Shown here: in pieces, positions 60,607 through 64,000 of the stretch
Position numbering within the stretch: the first letter of the stretch is position 1
How the letters are laid out: each line of letters begins with the position of its first letter
NCBI RefSeq assembly: GCF_018255755.1
Contig: NZ_CP073766.1
Span: 3,410,001-3,474,000 of the forward strand
DNA from: Chitinophaga sp. HK235
GTDB lineage: Bacteria; Bacteroidota; Bacteroidia; Chitinophagales; Chitinophagaceae
Length of the DNA stretch: 64,000 nucleotides
Reading direction: 5' to 3'
Translations under genes and position numbers: made by a program
Notes under the pieces: generated by a model
The model's database searches: none
What the model was told of the DNA's origin: nothing
What the model saw: only the letters and a program-made list of their open reading frames with translations

Positions 60607-62844
60607 ATGCATCTACCGAAATTGATTATTGACCTGGCATTGATCTTAGGAGCGGCGGGTATTATTACTTTATTATTCAGGCGACTGAAGCAGCCTATGG
60701 TATTAGGTTACATCATCGCCGGCTTTCTGGTGGGGCCTAACTTCCATCTTTTCCCCTCCATCAGTGACGGGGAGAGTGTTAAAATATGGTCTGAGATCGG
60801 TGTGATCTTCCTGTTGTTTTCACTGGGACTGGAATTCAGTTTCAAAAAGCTGATGCGTGTAGGAGGCACGGCCGCTATTACCGCCTTTGTGGAAATTGCC
60901 TGTATCACGGTGGCGGGTTATTTCACCGGACAGCTGATGGGCTGGAGTACGATGGACAGCCTGTTCCTGGGTGGTTTGCTGGCCAGTTCGTCCACCACCA
61001 TTATCATCAGGGCTTTTGAAGAACTGGGTATCAAACAAAAACCTTTTACCAAAATTGTTTTCGGGGTACTGGTGATAGAAGATATTGTGGTGATCCTGCT
61101 GATGGTGTTGCTTTCCACGATGGCCGTCAGCAAACAGTTTGAAGGCACACAAATGTTGTTTACCATCGCCAAACTGATGTTTTTCCTGGCGGTATGGTTC
61201 CTGGCAGGTATTTTCCTGCTGCCTACTTTTTTGAAGAAGATGGAGAAATATATGAACAGTGAAACACTGCTCATTTTAAGTATTGCCCTTTGCCTGGGCA
61301 TGGTGATCCTGGCTACACAGGTAGGATTTTCTGCAGAACTGGGCGCATTTATCATGGGGTCCATCATAGCGGAGACTACCTCCTCCGAAAAAGTAGAGCA
61401 CCTTATTCAGCCTGTAAAGGACCTTTTCGGCGCTATTTTCTTTGTGTCTGTAGGTATGCTCATCAATCCGGAGATGATCGTGGAATACCGCTGGCCGGTA
61501 TTATGGATCACATTGCTGACCATCTTCGGCAAATTCTTCAGCACCACCTTCGGTGCGCTGGTGTCCGGCCGCCCACTCAAGGAATCGGTGCAGGTGGGCA
61601 TGAGTATGGCACAGGTAGGGGAATTTGCCTTTATCATTGCCACACTGGGCGTAACGCTAGGTGTTACCAGCGAATTCCTCTTCCCCGTGGCCGTAGGTGT
61701 TTCTGCTATCACGACTTTTACCACACCTTACATGATCAAATTTTCCGCACCGCTGTACAACTGGCTGGAAAATATCATCCCGGGGAAATGGCTGGCAGCG
61801 CTCAACCGCTACTCTGCCAGCTCTCAAACCCTGCAGGCTGAAAGTGACTGGCGCACCGTACTCAACGCCTATCTGAAAGTCATCATCCTCAACAGTGTAA
61901 TCCTCATCGCTATCATCCTGTTCAACACCTACTATGTATGGCCGTTCGTTGCAAAATATGTGAATAGCCAGCTGCTGGCCAAACTGATAGCGGTAGTCAT
62001 TGCCATTGTTATGATGGGGCCTTTTATTTCAGCACTTACCATCAAAAAGGTGCACGGCATCGCCTACAAAGCGCTCTGGCTCGACTCCAAATATAACCGG
62101 GGCCCGCTGGTAGTGGTGGAAGTGATCCGTAACGTGATCGCTGTACTGCTGGTAGGTTTCCTGTTGAGGCAGTTTTTCCCTTTCTGGCCGGCATTGCTGG
62201 GCACATTGCTGGTGATGCTGGTGGTATTGCTGGCATTAAGGCAACAGCTACAGAAATATTACAGCCGTATCGAACATCGCTTCCTGTCTAACCTGAACGC
62301 CCGTGAAGAGGCCGTTGCCGCCGCTAAAAAAGCCCAGGCTGCTGATCTGCTACCCTGGGACGCCCAGGTATCCGAACTGGAAATCAATCCATGGTCTGCC
62401 CTGATAGACAGGCCCCTGGTGGATCTCCAGCTACGGGAAAAATACGGCATCAATGTAGGTGCCATCAAAAGGGGTAATGTCACCATCTATGCCCCTACCC
62501 GTGATGAAAAACTATTCCCGCACGATATCATCACCGCCATCGGTACTGAAGCACAACTGGAAGAGTTCAACCGGGTAGTCAATACCCTCAACGTGGAAAG
62601 GAGCGATGATGTGGCCAACGACAATGTAGGCCTTACCAGCATCGTGGTAGACGAACACAACGGACTGAAAGGACAAACCATCCGCAGCTCCGGCATCCGT
62701 GAAAGAACCAGTGCACTCGTAGTAGGCATCGCACGCGGCAGCAACCGTATACTCAACCCACCTTCTGATATGCCCTTTGAATGGGAAGATGTGGTATGGC
62801 TGGTAGGCGACCGCAAAAAGATCGCTGAGTTTAACAGACCTTAG
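60607..62844 (+). CDS. CPA2-family monovalent cation:proton antiporter (KefB-like) with TrkA-C domain
   Basis: 745 residues. About 12 TM helices in the first ~390 residues: GYIIAGFLVGPNFHLFPS, FLLFSLGLEFSFKKLMR, GGLLASSSTTIIIRAFEELG and ELGAFIMGSIIAETTSSEKVEHL are CPA2 hallmarks. Residues ~430-550 hold further helices (FNTYYVWPFVAKYV, RNVIAVLLVGFLLRQFFPFWP), an extension that simple KefB proteins lack. The C-terminus carries a TrkA-C-like ligand domain (INVGAIKRGNVTIYAPTRDEKLFPHDIITAIG; the key part is the hydrophobic sheet). No TrkA-N nucleotide domain is seen. Exchanges K+ or Na+ for protons across the inner membrane. Confidence 0.9.
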   Translation: MHLPKLIIDLALILGAAGIITLLFRRLKQPMVLGYIIAGFLVGPNFHLFPSISDGESVKIWSEIGVIFLLFSLGLEFSFKKLMRVGGTAAITAFVEIACITVAGYFTGQLMGWSTMDSLFLGGLLASSSTTIIIRAFEELGIKQKPFTKIVFGVLVIEDIVVILLMVLLSTMAVSKQFEGTQMLFTIAKLMFFLAVWFLAGIFLLPTFLKKMEKYMNSETLLILSIALCLGMVILATQVGFSAELGAFIMGSIIAETTSSEKVEHLIQPVKDLFGAIFFVSVGMLINPEMIVEYRWPVLWITLLTIFGKFFSTTFGALVSGRPLKESVQVGMSMAQVGEFAFIIATLGVTLGVTSEFLFPVAVGVSAITTFTTPYMIKFSAPLYNWLENIIPGKWLAALNRYSASSQTLQAESDWRTVLNAYLKVIILNSVILIAIILFNTYYVWPFVAKYVNSQLLAKLIAVVIAIVMMGPFISALTIKKVHGIAYKALWLDSKYNRGPLVVVEVIRNVIAVLLVGFLLRQFFPFWPALLGTLLVMLVVLLALRQQLQKYYSRIEHRFLSNLNAREEAVAAAKKAQAADLLPWDAQVSELEINPWSALIDRPLVDLQLREKYGINVGAIKRGNVTIYAPTRDEKLFPHDIITAIGTEAQLEEFNRVVNTLNVERSDDVANDNVGLTSIVVDEHNGLKGQTIRSSGIRERTSALVVGIARGSNRILNPPSDMPFEWEDVVWLVGDRKKIAEFNRP

Positions 62845-62860
62845 TACTCATATAAAGAGA

Positions 62861-62896
62861 AAAGCGGCAAAGGACCCTCGAATCCTTTGCCGCTTT
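62861..62896. terminator. bidirectional rho-independent terminator
   Basis: 14-bp perfect GC-rich stem (62861-62874 and 62883-62896), 8-nt loop, A-run before and TTTT after. It lies between the convergent antiporter (stop 62844) and aconitase (stop 62915). Confidence 0.9.
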
Positions 62897-62914
62897 TTAT
62901 GGGATATCCGTCAT

Positions 62915-64000
62915 TTATGCTTTCTTCAGGAATGCTCTCAGCACATACTGCAGGATACCGCCGTTTTTATAGTATTCAATTTCGATAGCGGAATTCAGGC
63001 GGCATTTAACCTGGAACACAATTTCAGGTCCACTCGCCGGGGTAGCCGTTACCGTTACCATCTTGCCCGGTGTCAGATCTTCTGCAATACCAGTGATGGT
63101 ATAGGTTTCGGTACCATACAGGCCTAAAGAGGAGGCTGTATCTCCGTTTACGTATTCCAGTGGCAATACGCCCATACCAACGAGATTGCTGCGGTGAATC
63201 CGCTCATAACTTTCCGCGATCACTGCTTTTACACCCAGCAGGTTGGTGCCCTTGGCGGCCCAGTCACGGGAAGAACCACTGCCATACTCTTTTCCGGCCA
63301 GTATAATCAAAGGTGTTTTAGTAGTGGCATACTGCATGGCCGCATCGTAGATTGGCAATACCATGCCTTGCGGCATCAGCGTAGTAAAACCACCTTCCTT
63401 CGGAGACAATGCATTTTTGATACGCACATTGGCAAAAGTGCCCCGTATCATCACCTCATGATTGCCTCTGCGGGAACCGTAAGAGTTAAACATCCTCGGA
63501 TCAATGCCTCTGTCCAGCAGGTATTTGCCGGCAGGTGTATCTGCTTTAAAAGATCCCGCCGGTGAGATATGGTCTGTTGTCACAGAATCGCCCAGCATCA
63601 GCAATACACGGGCATTCCGGACATCTTCAACTGCCGGAGGTGTACCCGGAAGATCATAGAAGAAGGGCGCTTCCTTGATATAGGTAGAATCATTGCTCCA
63701 GTGATAATCTTTGCCTGTAGGCGCTATCAGTCCTTTCCACTGGTCGTCACCATCGAAGATCACCGCATAGGTGTCGCGGAAATCTTCCTGTTTAACAGCT
63801 GCGGCCATCGCTTCATTGATTTCATCCTGAGTAGGCCAGATGTCACGCAGATATACCGGCTCTCCGTTGGGATCATAACCCAGCGGATCATTGAACAGGT
63901 CTACATCCACACGGCCGGTGATGGCGTAAGCTACAACCAGCAGCGGCGATGCCAGGAAGTTCATCTTCACCTGTGGATGCACCCTCGCCTCAAAGTTGCG
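62915..64000 (-). CDS. acnA: aconitate hydratase, C-terminal part (cut by window edge)
   Basis: The frame is open from the right edge (64000) to the stop, 361 residues, so the start lies outside. Isomerises citrate to isocitrate in the TCA cycle. The AcnA-type C-terminal swivel domain is intact: DSVTTDHISPAGSF, FNSYGSRRGNHEVMIRGTFA, LAGKEYGSGSSRDWAAKG and ESYERIHRSNLVGMGVLPLE, including the substrate-binding Ser/Arg residues. The iron-sulfur Cys residues belong to the missing N-terminal part. Confidence 0.95.
   Translation of the reverse strand, partial: RNFEARVHPQVKMNFLASPLLVVAYAITGRVDVDLFNDPLGYDPNGEPVYLRDIWPTQDEINEAMAAAVKQEDFRDTYAVIFDGDDQWKGLIAPTGKDYHWSNDSTYIKEAPFFYDLPGTPPAVEDVRNARVLLMLGDSVTTDHISPAGSFKADTPAGKYLLDRGIDPRMFNSYGSRRGNHEVMIRGTFANVRIKNALSPKEGGFTTLMPQGMVLPIYDAAMQYATTKTPLIILAGKEYGSGSSRDWAAKGTNLLGVKAVIAESYERIHRSNLVGMGVLPLEYVNGDTASSLGLYGTETYTITGIAEDLTPGKMVTVTATPASGPEIVFQVKCRLNSAIEIEYYKNGGILQYVLRAFLKKA

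Noticed and set aside
1..64000. Searches by eye for tRNA, rRNA, CRISPR repeats, insertion sequences and phage genes
   Set aside because: Nothing found that could be supported.

Overview
The window comes from a Bacteroidota chromosome, most likely Chitinophaga or a close relative in the Chitinophagaceae. This rests on protein style rather than a marker gene: an ECF sigma/FecR pair with a DUF4974-type FecR C-terminus, a stand-alone STN domain, periplasmic-propeller two-component sensors, short Crp-type regulators, many secreted glycoside hydrolases (GH95, GH2 twice, GH127) and a PL6 lyase, and weak Shine-Dalgarno sites. I found no rRNA, tRNA, CRISPR array, insertion sequence or prophage.

Layout. 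1-5 kb: the start of a GH95 enzyme cut by the left edge, a small membrane protein, an outer-membrane barrel, then transketolase overlapping a HAD phosphatase. 5-12 kb: methyltransferases, a secreted protein with a PBCV-type basic adaptor motif, a Crp/methyltransferase/membrane-protein operon, and a large tricorn-like protease followed by a fragment of a second copy of its own tail. 12-18.8 kb: a DUF2089/YIP1-like pair, an alpha/beta hydrolase, a PIG-L deacetylase/GT4/glycosidase operon, a gene-poor stretch and an XRE regulator.

18.8-30.2 kb is the most distinctive region: eleven minus-strand genes, nearly all overlapping or a few bases apart. In transcription order they are TolC, HlyD-type adaptor, RND pump, FAD oxidoreductase, methyltransferase, type III polyketide synthase, FabL-like enoyl reductase, FabZ-like dehydratase, FabF-like ketosynthase, acyl carrier protein and phosphopantetheinyl transferase. 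The simplest reading is that a dedicated fatty-acid branch makes an acyl starter on its own carrier protein, the type III synthase turns it into an alkylresorcinol- or alkylpyrone-type lipid, the methyltransferase and flavoenzyme tailor it, and the tripartite pump exports it. No ketoreductase, malonyl transacylase or KAS III is present, so those steps would come from primary metabolism.

30.2-36.5 kb: an STN-only protein divergent from an ECF sigma factor and FecR, then a large GH2 with a helical C-terminal extension. 36.7-43.6 kb: topoisomerase III, a PfkB sugar kinase, DNA ligase D with a metallo-hydrolase upstream, and ribose-5-phosphate isomerase. 43.8-48.8 kb: a PL6 lyase with a LacI-type operator-like palindrome upstream, a cellobiose 2-epimerase-like enzyme with a GPH symporter, and a YihY protein. 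48.9-60.3 kb: an AraC regulator, an unrecognised 406-residue protein, a RibD-like reductase, and a GH2-GH127 operon facing a two-component pair whose kinase and regulator are separate genes. The gap between them carries an exact 14-bp direct repeat at 21-bp spacing. 60.6-64 kb: a CPA2 antiporter and the C-terminal part of aconitase, cut by the right edge.
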